Source of the DNA: Massilia sp. W12
Lineage (GTDB): Bacteria; Pseudomonadota; Gammaproteobacteria; Burkholderiales; Burkholderiaceae_D
DNA: 64,000 bases
NCBI RefSeq assembly: GCF_037300705.1
Contig: NZ_CP147776.1
Location: 5,648,857-5,712,856, forward strand
Direction of reading: 5' to 3'
The translations under genes and the position numbers were made by a program. Below, in pieces: positions 34,241 through 43,148 of this stretch. Every line of letters starts with the position of its first letter. The stretch's first letter is position 1. The notes below the pieces were generated by a model that worked only from the letters and a program-made list of their open reading frames with translations, did no database searches and was not told the origin of the DNA.

Positions 34241-35401
34241 ATGCAGGCAGTGCAGCGCCACCGTCCGCCGCCGCAGGCTTCGCCGATGGCGCGCATCTAT
34301 CTCTTGCTGTATCTGGCCTTGATTGTGTACGCCAGCCTGTATCCCTGGAGCGCCTGGCGCGAGCCGAATGCGCCCTTGCTGTCCTGGCTGGTGTGGCGCA
34401 TGCCGCGCTATTGGACCTGGTTTGATTTGCTGGCGAATATCATCGCGTATATGCCCCTGGGCACACTCGGCGTGTTTGCGCTGTATCCGCGAGTGCAGCG
34501 CTGGCCCGCCCTGCTCCTGGCGCTGGCCCTCGGCGCGCTCTTGTCGGGCGGGATTGAAAGCGCGCAATCCTGGCTGCCGACGCGCGTACCCTCGATTTTG
34601 GATTGGTGGGCGAATCTGGCCGGCAGCCTGCTCGGGGCCGCGCTGGGCTGGTGGCAAACCCGCGCTTTTCTCGACCACGGCTACTTGCATCTGATGCGCA
34701 AACGCTGGTTTATTCCCAGCGCCAGCCGGGGTTTGCTGGCCGCCGGCTTGTGGCCGCTGGCGCAGTTGCAGCCGCAAGCCTATCTGTTCGGCCACGGCCA
34801 ATTCATGCCGGTGCTGTCTGATTTGCTGTCCGATCTGCTGGATATGCCGATTGATTTGCTGTCTTTCACGCCGTATGGCGGCCAATTTGACATCGCGCAA
34901 TATTGGCTGGCGGAAACTGTCATGTGCGCCTGCGGCCTGGCCGGCGCGGTGCTGAGCATGAGCTGGCTGATGCGCCCGGCAGCGCCGCGCTGGCGTTTGC
35001 TGGCGCTGTTGCTGGCGGCCTGCCTGGGTGTGAAAACCTTTTCCAGCGCGCTGGTGTTCACGCCGGAACACGCGCTGCTGTGGCTGACGCCGGGGGCGCA
35101 AGGCGGCTTATTGCTGGGCGGTTTGATGCTGGCCGGTCTCTTACAGACGCCGCCCGGGGTGCAACGCCGTTTGGCCGCGCTGTGTCTGTTATTGGCGCTG
35201 GCGACGGCCAATCTGACCCCGCTCAACCCCTATTTCAGCGCCAGCTTGCAAACCTGGGCCAAGGGCCAGTTCATTAATTTCAATGGCGCAGCGCAAATTC
35301 TGGCGCTGAGCTGGCCGCTGCTGGCGGTATGGTGTGTCTGGCATCCCTCGCACGATGCGCCGCCGGCGCCATCCACTGCGCCGCAGGATGGCGCGCACTG
35401 A
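34241..35401 (+). CDS. VanZ-family membrane protein
   Basis: 386 residues, strongly hydrophobic, about eight to ten predicted membrane helices. The N-terminal half (about 15-145) carries the VanZ pattern: IVYASLYPWSAW, WTWFDLLANIIAYMPLGTLGVF, SGGIESAQSWLPTRVPSILDWWANLAGSLLGAALGWW. The second half has extra helices of unknown fold and a short polar tail. VanZ-like proteins are linked to resistance to lipoglycopeptides in some bacteria, but their molecular role is unclear. It lies six bases after the lipoprotein gene, same strand, so it is probably co-transcribed with the MlaD-like pair. Confidence 0.85.
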   Translation: MQAVQRHRPPPQASPMARIYLLLYLALIVYASLYPWSAWREPNAPLLSWLVWRMPRYWTWFDLLANIIAYMPLGTLGVFALYPRVQRWPALLLALALGALLSGGIESAQSWLPTRVPSILDWWANLAGSLLGAALGWWQTRAFLDHGYLHLMRKRWFIPSASRGLLAAGLWPLAQLQPQAYLFGHGQFMPVLSDLLSDLLDMPIDLLSFTPYGGQFDIAQYWLAETVMCACGLAGAVLSMSWLMRPAAPRWRLLALLLAACLGVKTFSSALVFTPEHALLWLTPGAQGGLLLGGLMLAGLLQTPPGVQRRLAALCLLLALATANLTPLNPYFSASLQTWAKGQFINFNGAAQILALSWPLLAVWCVWHPSHDAPPAPSTAPQDGAH

Positions 35402-35519
35402 AAGCGCGTCTGTGCGGCATCAGGCCAAGTCCGCTATCATTTCGCTTTTATTCAGGAAGCAGGAAGCCCGCTGGCCTCCGTTTGCTTCCTTTTACACATT
35501 AACCGGGCAGGATGCGCAA

Positions 35520-35837
35520 ATGAGCGACACTTCTTATTATCAAAAGCATGTATTTTTTTGCATGAACAAGCGCGAAGACGGGCGCGAATGCTGCATGGAC
35601 AAGGGGGCGCAAGCAGCGCAGCAACATGCCAAAAAGCGCATCAAGGAAATGAATTTGAATGGCGAGGGCAAGATCCGCATCAATCAAGCCGGCTGCCTCG
35701 ACCGTTGCGAACTCGGCCCGGTGCTGGTGGTGTATCCGGAAGCCACCTGGTACACCTATGTGGACAATAGCGATATTGATGAAATCATCGACAGCCATCT
35801 GGTCGGCGGCCAGGTGGTGGAGCGCTTGAAAGTGTAA
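35520..35837 (+). CDS. Thioredoxin-like [2Fe-2S] ferredoxin
   Basis: 105 residues. Pattern Cys-x8-Cys (FFCMNKREDGRECC) and later Cys-x3-Cys (AGCLDRCELGPVLVVYPE), as in the NuoE-like thioredoxin-fold [2Fe-2S] ferredoxins. It binds one [2Fe-2S] cluster and moves electrons, partner unknown. ATG at 35520 has AGGA upstream; the longer frame crosses the VanZ stop. It sits three bases before the hydrolase gene, and this ferredoxin-hydrolase-D,D-carboxypeptidase order is one I associate with related Burkholderiales. Confidence 0.85.
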   Translation: MSDTSYYQKHVFFCMNKREDGRECCMDKGAQAAQQHAKKRIKEMNLNGEGKIRINQAGCLDRCELGPVLVVYPEATWYTYVDNSDIDEIIDSHLVGGQVVERLKV

Positions 35838-35840
35838 GCC

Positions 35841-36467
35841 ATGAGCACGCAAAAATTCATGCTGGCAGGCGGCGCGGGGCAACTCGAATGCGCGCTGAAT
35901 CTGCCTAAAAACCCGCCGCGCGGCATCGCCCTGATCGCGCACCCGCATCCGCTGTACGGCGGCACCATGGATAACAAGGTGATTTACACCTTATCGCGCA
36001 CTTTTCTGGCGCTGGATTATATTGCGGTGCGCATGAATTTCCGTGGCGTCGGCGCTTCTGAAGGCGAGCATGACCATGCGCGCGGCGAGACCGACGATAT
36101 GTACACGCTGATGCTGCATATGCGCGAACAATACCCGGATTTGCCGCTGGCGCTGGCCGGATTTTCGTTTGGCACGGTGGTGCAGGCGGAACTCCATAAG
36201 CGTCTGCTGGCCGAAGGCCGTGCGGTGCAGCGCATGGTGTTTGTCGGCACGGCGGCGATCAAATGGCACATCCCCGAAGTGCCGCAAAACACCATCGTGA
36301 TCCACGGCGAGCACGATGAAACAATTCCGCTGACCGATGTGTTTGACTGGGCCAGGCCGCAAGAGCTGCCGGTCTGGGTGATTCCCGGCGCGGATCATTT
36401 TTTCCACCGCAAATTGCAATTTATTCGCAGTCTGGTTACGCAAATGTGGGACGGTCCCATTCTTTAA
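35841..36467 (+). CDS. Alpha/beta hydrolase (CocE/dienelactone-type small hydrolase)
   Basis: 208 residues of the alpha/beta hydrolase fold. AHPHPLYGGTMDNKVIYTL near residue 34, nucleophile elbow GFSFG near residue 108, acid in HGEHDETIPL, and the final His in GADHFFHRKL. Close relatives are annotated only as hydrolases, and the substrate is unknown. It is three bases from the ferredoxin gene and eight bases before the carboxypeptidase gene, so the three may form an operon. Confidence 0.85.
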   Translation: MSTQKFMLAGGAGQLECALNLPKNPPRGIALIAHPHPLYGGTMDNKVIYTLSRTFLALDYIAVRMNFRGVGASEGEHDHARGETDDMYTLMLHMREQYPDLPLALAGFSFGTVVQAELHKRLLAEGRAVQRMVFVGTAAIKWHIPEVPQNTIVIHGEHDETIPLTDVFDWARPQELPVWVIPGADHFFHRKLQFIRSLVTQMWDGPIL

Positions 36468-36475
36468 GAGGATTT

Positions 36476-37612
36476 ATGAAACGTTTTTTTGCAATACTCA
36501 TCAGCGTGTTTACGCTGGGTGCGCAGGCGCAAAGCCTGCCGCCGCCGACCCTGGCAGCCAAATCCTGGATTTTGTATGACGCCAGCAGCCAGCAGGTGAT
36601 CGCCAGCCAGGAAGCGGAAATGCGGATTGAACCGGCGTCACTGACCAAGATCATGACCGCCTATCTGACATTTTCCGCTTTGAAAGACAAAAAGCTGGAT
36701 TTGCATCAAAAGGTGAATGTCTCGCTGAACGCCTGGCGCGTTGACCCCAGCAGCTCGAAGATGTTTATCGACCCCAAGGTGCCGGTGTCAATCAATGATT
36801 TGCTGCACGGTCTGATGATTCAATCAGGCAATGACGCCGCAGTCGCGCTGGCGGAAGCGGTGGCCGGCGATGAAGCCAGTTTTGTGGTGTTGATGAATAA
36901 GGAAGCTGAGCGCATGGGTTTGAAGGCGACCCATTTCGCCAATCCGCACGGCTTGCCGCACCGCGATAATTATTCCACCGCCAGCGATCTGGCGCGTCTG
37001 GCGTATCGTGTGATTCATGATTATCCCGATTTCTACAAAATCGACTCGATCAAGAGCTTCACCTATAACAAAATCACCCAACCCAACCGCAACCGCCTGT
37101 TGTGGCTGGACCCCAGCGTGGACGGCATGAAAACCGGCCATACCGAAGCGGCAGGTTATTGCATGATCGCCTCGGCCAAACGCAAGAGCGGCGAAAACGA
37201 GCGGCGTTTGATTTCGGTGGTGCTGGGCACAAGCTCGGATGCGGTGCGCACCCAGGAGAGCCAAAAACTGTTGAACTGGGGCTTCCAGAATTTTGAAACC
37301 CTGCGCCTGTACAGCAAGGGTCAATCGGTGCAGGAACCGGACATCTGGAAAGGGGAAAAGAACAAAATCAAAATCGGCTTCGCCAACGATGTCATGGTGA
37401 CGGTGCCCAAGGGCATGAATAAAATGACCCCGGTACTGGAACGCAAAGACCCGCTGGTGGCGCCAATCGCCAACGGCGCCAAAGTCGGCGTCATGAAGAT
37501 GATGGTGGACGGCAAGCCCATGATGGAATTGCCGGTGGTGGCGCTGGAAGGCGTCAACCAGGCCGGCATCATGGGCCGGGCCTGGGATTCGATGCGTTTG
37601 TGGTTTAAATAA
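36476..37612 (+). CDS. dacC: D-alanyl-D-alanine carboxypeptidase (PBP5/6 class)
   Basis: Trims the terminal D-Ala from peptidoglycan pentapeptides in the periplasm (MEROPS S11). 378 residues. The signal peptide ends near GAQAQ. The three penicillin-binding motifs are Ser55-x-x-Lys58 (PASLTKIMTAYL), Ser117-Gly-Asn (IQSGNDAAV) and Lys219-Thr-Gly (MKTGHTEAAG). The C-terminal PBP5-associated domain and the amphipathic anchor (GRAWDSMRLWFK) are intact. AGAGG precedes ATG. The symbol is tentative; dacA would be equally fitting. Confidence 0.92.
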   Translation: MKRFFAILISVFTLGAQAQSLPPPTLAAKSWILYDASSQQVIASQEAEMRIEPASLTKIMTAYLTFSALKDKKLDLHQKVNVSLNAWRVDPSSSKMFIDPKVPVSINDLLHGLMIQSGNDAAVALAEAVAGDEASFVVLMNKEAERMGLKATHFANPHGLPHRDNYSTASDLARLAYRVIHDYPDFYKIDSIKSFTYNKITQPNRNRLLWLDPSVDGMKTGHTEAAGYCMIASAKRKSGENERRLISVVLGTSSDAVRTQESQKLLNWGFQNFETLRLYSKGQSVQEPDIWKGEKNKIKIGFANDVMVTVPKGMNKMTPVLERKDPLVAPIANGAKVGVMKMMVDGKPMMELPVVALEGVNQAGIMGRAWDSMRLWFK

Positions 37613-37620
37613 TCAGATAA

Positions 37621-37643
37621 GAGGCGCGGAAATTCCGCGCCTC
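37621..37643. terminator. Hairpin between convergent genes
   Basis: GAGGCGCGGAA (37621-37631) pairs with TTCCGCGCCTC (37633-37643), a perfect 11-bp stem with almost no loop, between dacC and the GIN-domain gene and touching the latter's stop codon. No T-run follows on either strand, so termination activity is uncertain. Confidence 0.5.
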
Positions 37644-38397
37644 ACTTCCAACTGAGCTTACCCGCGCCGCTCACCGCGCTGGAACGGGTGGCCGGTTCGC
37701 CATAAATCACGGCGGAGCCAACCCCGGAAACCGCCACGCTGGCGCTTTGTTTGGCGGTTACGCTGGCTTTGCTGGTTCCGGATAATTTCAGCTTCAGGTT
37801 TTGCGCCTCAAGCTGCTGCGCATCCAGTGCGCCGACGCCGCTTAATTCCACTTCCAGATCGCGGCTCTTGCCCTTCATGTCGGTGGAACCGGCGCCGCTC
37901 ATTTTGACTTCGGTGTGCTCCGCCTCTTTCACATCCAGATTGACTTTGCTGACCCCGGACAGCATCAGTTTGACATGCTTGTACGCGCCATTGAAACTCA
38001 CATTGCCGGCCCCGCTGACATCAAGCTTGATTTTCTCGCCGCTGAAACCGCTCGCATTGGTTGAGCCTATGCCCCGGTTTTTCAAAACGTCCAAATGCGG
38101 TAAGACCAATTCGGCGCGCATCTCAGGGCCCTTGCCGATATGCACGGTGCTGCGGTTTTTGATTTTCAATGAATCGCCATCCTGCTGCACCACAAAATCC
38201 GCCATGTATTTCTGATCTGCATACAGCGTCAAACCGGGTGTGGCGCCCTGTTTCAAGGTCAAAGCGATCACGCCATCCACCTCAACTTGCCGCACTTTGG
38301 CCTCGACCTGACGCTTTTCACTGACCTCCTGCGCCTGCGCCGTCAATCCGGTGCAGCACAGGGAAACACTGACAGCCGTGGCGAAAATCTTTTTCAT
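37642..38397 (-). CDS. GIN-domain (DUF2807) secreted protein
   Basis: 251 residues. The signal peptide ends in LTAQAQ. The rest is a right-handed parallel beta-helix-like GIN domain with many short repeats of the form SGAGNVSF, SGVSKVNL, SGAGSTDM, SGVGALDA, SGTSKASV, SGVGSAVI. Such proteins are thought to act in surface or adhesion roles, but no activity is proven. It is convergent with dacC. The small secreted protein gene at 38416 lies 18 bases upstream on the same strand and may share its transcript. Confidence 0.85.
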   Translation of the reverse strand: MKKIFATAVSVSLCCTGLTAQAQEVSEKRQVEAKVRQVEVDGVIALTLKQGATPGLTLYADQKYMADFVVQQDGDSLKIKNRSTVHIGKGPEMRAELVLPHLDVLKNRGIGSTNASGFSGEKIKLDVSGAGNVSFNGAYKHVKLMLSGVSKVNLDVKEAEHTEVKMSGAGSTDMKGKSRDLEVELSGVGALDAQQLEAQNLKLKLSGTSKASVTAKQSASVAVSGVGSAVIYGEPATRSSAVSGAGKLSWK

Positions 38398-38415
38398 GCT
38401 TTTTCCTTTTCAGAA

Positions 38416-38613
38416 TCAGGGTTGGCGGCGGCCCACGATGACAACGGTTTGCACCGGCGCATCACTGAGCACTGCGGTATTGGCAGACGCGCTTTCTGTA
38501 CGGGAGGCGATGCCAGGTTCGGTCACGCCTTGCTCCGGTTTGGCCCAGGCCAGCGAGCAGCAGACCAGCGCAGCGCTGAGAAACACAGCTTCCATATGTT
38601 TGGCGAAATTCAT
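38416..38613 (-). CDS. Small secreted protein of unknown function
   Basis: 65 residues. Signal peptide (MNFAKHMEAVFLSAALVCCSLAWA) followed by a short polar mature part rich in Ser, Thr, Ala and Val, ending TVVIVGRR. ATG at 38613 has a perfect GGAGG five bases upstream, which argues for a real gene; the ATG at 38625 does not. It sits 18 bases upstream of the GIN-domain gene on the same strand. No family was recognised. Confidence 0.5.
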   Translation of the reverse strand: MNFAKHMEAVFLSAALVCCSLAWAKPEQGVTEPGIASRTESASANTAVLSDAPVQTVVIVGRRQP

Positions 38614-38758
38614 GACAGCCTCCATCAGGACAGAAAAGTTTGCGATGGAGTCACTGTAGCCACAGGCCGGCGCAGGCGCCGCCGGAATGCGATAAAGCGC
38701 AATAATGCCGGGACGAATTGCAATTTCGCCGCCTCAAATGGCGCCGCAACAGCCAGCC

Positions 38759-41008
38759 TCAACGCGCCCGCGCCTCGGCTGGCGCCAGGGCCGGCGCGCA
38801 CAAGGGCAGGCGCAGCACAAAGCGTGCGCCCTGCCCCGGCTCGCTGTGCAAAACGATGCTGCCGCCCAGCACTTCAGTCACCAGGTTGTACACCACATGC
38901 ATGCCCAGACCGATGCCGCCCTGGCCGATACGGGTGCTGAAAAACGGCTCGAACACGCGCGCCTGATATTCCGGCGGAATGCCGCAGCCATTGTCAGCAA
39001 ACACGATTTCCACCGTTTCACTATCCAATTTACGGCAACTCAAGCGCATCTCGCCGCTGGCGCGCCCTTCAAACGCATGCTGCAAAGCGTTTGCGATGAA
39101 ATGGCTGATGGCTTGCGAAATCGGGCCGGGATAACTGTACATATGGATGTTTTCCTGCAAGTCGAGCTGCATCGCGATTTCTCTTTCGCGGTATTGCGGC
39201 GCATTGGTGGTGACAATTTCCTCCAGCACCTGGCGCAAATCAAATTCGCGCGCCTGATTGCTGGCCTGATCCACCGCCACCTGCTTGAAACTGGCCACCA
39301 ATTGCCCGGCCCGGCCCAGGCTTTGCAATAAAACCCCGGCTTGTTGCGCGCTGTTGAGCAAAAAACCTTCCAACTCGCTTTTGCGGATGCGGCGCTGGCC
39401 GATGTCTGCGCTGAATTCACGCGTTTCACTGGCGATGCCTGCCGCCATTTGCATGCCCAGCTCAATCGGTTGCGCCAATTCCTGCGCCACCGCCGCCACC
39501 AGGGAGCCCAGCGCCGCCATTTTTTCCGCTTGCACCAGATCTCTTTGCATGCCGGTCAAACTTTGCAGAGTATGTCCCAATTCAAGATTGGTTTGCTCCA
39601 GGCGCTGGGTGCGCATTCTGACGCGCATTTCCAATTGCTGATTCAATTCGCGGATTTCTTCTTCAATCTGATATTGGCGCGTGACATCGCGCGGCGAAAA
39701 CAGCACCATGCGCCGCCCATCAGCCTCCAGCAGGCGCGAAGAAAGCAGGCAGCGCAATGGCTGTCCGCTCTTGTGCAGCAACAGGGCGTCCATTCTGTCC
39801 ACCACCCATTCGCGGTGCAAGATGTCAAGGTAATGCTGGCGCTCGGCCTGGCTTTGCCAGAACGCCAGCGGCGTATTGCCCAGCAAATCCTGACGCTGAT
39901 AGCCGAATTGCTCCAAAAACACTTGATTGATTTCGACAAACTGGTCATTTTCCAGATTCAGCAAAGCCAGCGGCAGAGGAGAACGCTGGAATAATTGAAT
40001 GAATTTATCTTCGCTTTCCCGCAAATTGCGCTGATTCCGTTGCAAACGCCGCACATGCCAGCGCAAATACCAGGTCAGCGCGCCGAGCAGGCAGGCAATC
40101 ACGCCGGCGAACAAAATGCGGTCGCGGCTGCGCGTCTGCCACGGCGCCAGAATTTTTTCCAAATCACGCCCATACACCATGGTGATGGGAAAATCCGGCG
40201 CTTTGCGCCAGGTGTAGAGACGGGCTTTTTCATCATCGAGAAAATCCGGATCGGAAAAAATGCCTTCCTGCGCCTCGCCTTCAAACTGGGCCAGCGCCGG
40301 CGCGCCGCGCAAATCGCGATCCACATAGCGCGCTTCAAACGGCGAGCGGACGATGATAAAACCCTGATTCGCAATCAAGGCCACTGCCGCATCATTGTTT
40401 TTCGCAGCGCGCGCATACACCGCGCCAAAGTAGGCGATGCGCACATCGGCGCTGATGATGCCCAGCCATTTGCCATTCAAATCAAACAAATGGCGCGACA
40501 AGGGCGTCACCCACTGGCTGTCATAACGGCTGGGATAAGGATGGCCGATCACACTGTCTTGAAAATCGGGACGCAAGAGCAGAAATTTGATATCCGGGCG
40601 CTGACTGACGTCATTGCTGTGCGCCGGATAGTCCAGCGAAGTAACCCAGGCCTGCCCCTGCCGGTCAATGAATTGCAAAGCCTTGATCGCGCCATGATCC
40701 AGCAAGCGCTTGTGCGCCAGGCGGCGCAAAAAATCCTCGTCCTGGCTGGCCCCCGGCGGGGCCTGTTGCGCCATTTGCGCCAGCGACAGCAATTTGCGTT
40801 CAGCTTCCTGCAGGGTTTGGGTGGCGTGCTCTTGCAACAGGCGCACTGCAACCAGGCCATTGCCGCGCTCGGTTTCCAGGGTCAACTTGCGATCCTGCGC
40901 AATCGCCCACCAGGTTTGCAACACAATCGCAGCCAGCGTCAGGCAAAAGAACAAGCCCAGATAAAGTCCGGCATTGCGGTGCAGCGGGGAGGAGCTGTCT
41001 GAAGCCAT
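38759..41008 (-). CDS. Sensor histidine kinase-like protein lacking the phospho-acceptor His
   Basis: 749 residues. Membrane helix (about 15-35), periplasmic dCache-like sensor (about 40-300), second helix (ILFAGVIACLLGALTWYL), PAS domain (about 335-450), coiled coil, DHp region and HATPase domain. ATP-site motifs are intact: HFIANALQHAFEG (N), DNGCGIPPE (G1), FEPFFSTR (F), GQGGIGLGMHVVYNL (G2). In the DHp helix the usual AHELNTPI is AQELAQPI: the phospho-acceptor is Gln509 (codon CAG at 39484-39482). It may therefore bind or hydrolyse ATP, act as a phosphatase or scaffold, or work through a partner. No response regulator gene is adjacent. The gene faces the mtnN-pqi operon. Confidence 0.85.
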   Translation of the reverse strand: MASDSSSPLHRNAGLYLGLFFCLTLAAIVLQTWWAIAQDRKLTLETERGNGLVAVRLLQEHATQTLQEAERKLLSLAQMAQQAPPGASQDEDFLRRLAHKRLLDHGAIKALQFIDRQGQAWVTSLDYPAHSNDVSQRPDIKFLLLRPDFQDSVIGHPYPSRYDSQWVTPLSRHLFDLNGKWLGIISADVRIAYFGAVYARAAKNNDAAVALIANQGFIIVRSPFEARYVDRDLRGAPALAQFEGEAQEGIFSDPDFLDDEKARLYTWRKAPDFPITMVYGRDLEKILAPWQTRSRDRILFAGVIACLLGALTWYLRWHVRRLQRNQRNLRESEDKFIQLFQRSPLPLALLNLENDQFVEINQVFLEQFGYQRQDLLGNTPLAFWQSQAERQHYLDILHREWVVDRMDALLLHKSGQPLRCLLSSRLLEADGRRMVLFSPRDVTRQYQIEEEIRELNQQLEMRVRMRTQRLEQTNLELGHTLQSLTGMQRDLVQAEKMAALGSLVAAVAQELAQPIELGMQMAAGIASETREFSADIGQRRIRKSELEGFLLNSAQQAGVLLQSLGRAGQLVASFKQVAVDQASNQAREFDLRQVLEEIVTTNAPQYREREIAMQLDLQENIHMYSYPGPISQAISHFIANALQHAFEGRASGEMRLSCRKLDSETVEIVFADNGCGIPPEYQARVFEPFFSTRIGQGGIGLGMHVVYNLVTEVLGGSIVLHSEPGQGARFVLRLPLCAPALAPAEARAR

Positions 41009-41149
41009 GTCGATTCCATTTGCGGCGCATGTAATCGATTATAAAGGCCCTTGCGCGGCAAGCAAGCGGGGGCGACATTGAATATGGAATTGCCCGCAAT
41101 CTGCCTGCCCGATAGAATAAGCCCCTGGCCTGCTTTCCCCTGCGAAAAT

Positions 41150-41920
41150 ATGAATTCACCTGTCCGCCTCGGCATCATCAGCGCTCTGCATGAAGAGCAA
41201 GACGGCTTGTTAGCCGCTATGCAAGACCGTCAATCACGCCAAATCGCCGGCCGAACCTATACTGCAGGCCGCTTATGGGACGTGGACAGCGTGTGTGTGC
41301 TGTCGCGCATCGGCAAAGTCGGCGCCAGCGCCACTGCCTGTATGCTGGTGGCGCACTACAATGTCAGCCATATTCTGTTTACCGGCGTGGCCGGCGGCGC
41401 AGATCCGGCTTTGCATGTCGGCGATATCGTGCTGGCGCAGGAATTGGTGCAACACGATATGAACGCCGAACCGCTGTTTCCGCGCTACCAAATCCCGCTC
41501 ACCGGCATCACGCGCTTTGCCGCCGACGCCGCCTTCAGTGAAATATTGCAACAAGCCTGCAGCGATTTTTTGCGTGAAGATTTCCTGCAGATGGTGAGCG
41601 CGCAAACCCGCGATTGTTTTCAACTGCGGCAAGTGCAATGCGTGCGCGGCCTGATCGCCAGCGGCGATGAATTCATCAACAGCAGCACGCGCCTGGCGCA
41701 GCTCAAACAAGCCTTCCCGGATTTGCTGGCAGTTGAAATGGAAGGCGCCGCGCTGGCCCAGGTATGTCACGAATTCGGGATTCCGCTGGCGGTCATGCGC
41801 AGCCTGTCGGATGGCGCGAATGAATCGGCGGCGCATGATTTCACCCGCTTCACCAATGAAGTGGCGGCGCGTTATGCGCAAGGCGTGGTGCGCCGTCTGT
41901 GCCAGCGTTTGGCCGCATGA
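41150..41920 (+). CDS. mtnN: 5'-methylthioadenosine/S-adenosylhomocysteine nucleosidase
   Basis: Cleaves the glycosidic bond of MTA and SAH to recycle methionine and remove inhibitory SAH. 256 residues. IISALHEEQDGLLAAM carries the catalytic Glu14/15. GVAGGADPALHVGDIVLAQELVQHDM, LLAVEMEGAALAQVC and the SDGAN block with the catalytic Asp are all present. The start at 41150 is the first Met before the family N-terminus. It overlaps the first pqiA gene by ATGA, an unexpected coupling with lipid transport. Confidence 0.92.
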   Translation: MNSPVRLGIISALHEEQDGLLAAMQDRQSRQIAGRTYTAGRLWDVDSVCVLSRIGKVGASATACMLVAHYNVSHILFTGVAGGADPALHVGDIVLAQELVQHDMNAEPLFPRYQIPLTGITRFAADAAFSEILQQACSDFLREDFLQMVSAQTRDCFQLRQVQCVRGLIASGDEFINSSTRLAQLKQAFPDLLAVEMEGAALAQVCHEFGIPLAVMRSLSDGANESAAHDFTRFTNEVAARYAQGVVRRLCQRLAA

Positions 41921-42552
41921 ACCCTCACGCCGAGACAGATTTGCTGGCCTGCCCGGAGTGCGACTTGCTGCAGCAACGCATCAAGTTGCCGCCCGGGGCC
42001 ACGGCGCGCTGCGCGCGCTGCAATGCATTTTTGTATCGCCATCTGCCATATGCGCTGGAAGCCACCCTGGCATGCGCCATCTGCAGCCTGATTTTCTTTT
42101 TGCTGGCCAATTTTTTTCCCTTGATCGGGCTGGAAGTGCAAAAAGTGCAAAACGCCGCCACCATCGCCAGCACAGTGCAATTTCTGCTGCAACAACATCT
42201 GTTTGCCGCCGCCGCGCTGGTGTTTGTCTGCATGATGCTGGCCCCGGCGCTGGAAATCGCCGCGCTGCTGTATCTGCTCTTGCCGCTGCGCCTGGGCAAA
42301 CGGGTTCCCGGCTTCGCTTTCATGTTCCGCCTGGCGCAATGGATACGGCCCTGGAATATGGTGGAAGTGTTTTTGCTGGGGGTGCTGGTGTCGGCCATCC
42401 GCATTTCCGCGTTTGCCGACATCATGCCCGGCATTGCCGCCTTCAGCATGGTCGCGCTGATGCTGTCTATTATGTTGTCGGCCTATTTTTTCAACCCCGA
42501 AGATTTATGGCAATGCGTCGCCGCGCATGAGGAACACGCATGGGCAAAGTGA
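41917..42552 (+). CDS. pqiA: PqiA-like membrane protein, first half
   Basis: 211 residues. N-terminal zinc ribbon (LACPECDLLQQ, then ARCARCNAF), then four membrane helices and the PqiA motifs FFLLANFFPLIGLEVQ and VEVFLLGVLVSAIRISAFADIMPG. E. coli PqiA is one protein with two such halves; here the halves are separate genes. It is thought to anchor the PqiB tunnel in the inner membrane for lipid movement. It overlaps mtnN by four bases and the second pqiA by 13 bases. Confidence 0.88.
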   Translation: MNPHAETDLLACPECDLLQQRIKLPPGATARCARCNAFLYRHLPYALEATLACAICSLIFFLLANFFPLIGLEVQKVQNAATIASTVQFLLQQHLFAAAALVFVCMMLAPALEIAALLYLLLPLRLGKRVPGFAFMFRLAQWIRPWNMVEVFLLGVLVSAIRISAFADIMPGIAAFSMVALMLSIMLSAYFFNPEDLWQCVAAHEEHAWAK

Positions 42553-43148
42553 GCGCCGCCGCCGCCGGGCTGCATGCCTGTCCCGCCTGCCGGCAATTGG
42601 CGGCGGCGGATTGTCACACTTGCGCGCGCTGCGGCGCCGCGCTGCACCGCCGCAAACCGGACAGCATACGCAAAACCTGGGCCTGGTTGCTGGCCGCCGC
42701 CGCCTTGTATGTGCCGGCCAACACCCTGCCTATCATGGAAGCGCGCTCGATTCAGGAAGCGCAGATCGACACCATTATGAGCGGCGTCGAATACCTGTGG
42801 AAAGCCGGCTCCTGGGGGCTGGCGCTGATCGTATTTACCGCCTCGATTGTGGTGCCCTGCTTCAAATTAGCCGGCCTGGCCTGGCTGAACTGGACGGTGC
42901 AACGCAAGAGCGCGTTTGCGCCGCTGGCGCGCGCCCGCTTGTACCGCTTGATTGATTTCATTGGCCGCTGGTCAATGTTGGATGTGTTTGTAGTGGGTTT
43001 GTTGGTGACCCTGGTGCAATTGCGCATCATCGCCGAAGTGCGCGCCGGGCCGGCCATCGCCGCGTTTGGCGCGGTGGTGGTGCTGACCATGTTCGCCGCC
43101 CACAGTTTTGAGCCGCGTTTGATATGGGATTATTGCCAGGATGAGTGA
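42540..43148 (+). CDS. pqiA: PqiA-like membrane protein, second half
   Basis: 202 residues. Zinc ribbon HACPACRQL and HTCARCGAAL (about 13-34), four membrane helices, and the motifs ALYVPANTLPIMEARSIQ, TIMSGVEYLWKAGSWGLALIVFTASIVVPCFKL and RWSMLDVFVVGLLVTLVQL. It corresponds to the second half of E. coli PqiA. It overlaps the gene before by 13 bases and pqiB after it by eight, so all these genes are translated in close coupling. Confidence 0.88.
   Translation: MGKVSAAAAGLHACPACRQLAAADCHTCARCGAALHRRKPDSIRKTWAWLLAAAALYVPANTLPIMEARSIQEAQIDTIMSGVEYLWKAGSWGLALIVFTASIVVPCFKLAGLAWLNWTVQRKSAFAPLARARLYRLIDFIGRWSMLDVFVVGLLVTLVQLRIIAEVRAGPAIAAFGAVVVLTMFAAHSFEPRLIWDYCQDE

Noticed and set aside
37700-38050. 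Repeats in the GIN-domain gene that look like a tandem DNA repeat
   Set aside because: The repeats are in the protein only (SG-x-G-type turns); the DNA is not repeated at fixed spacing.
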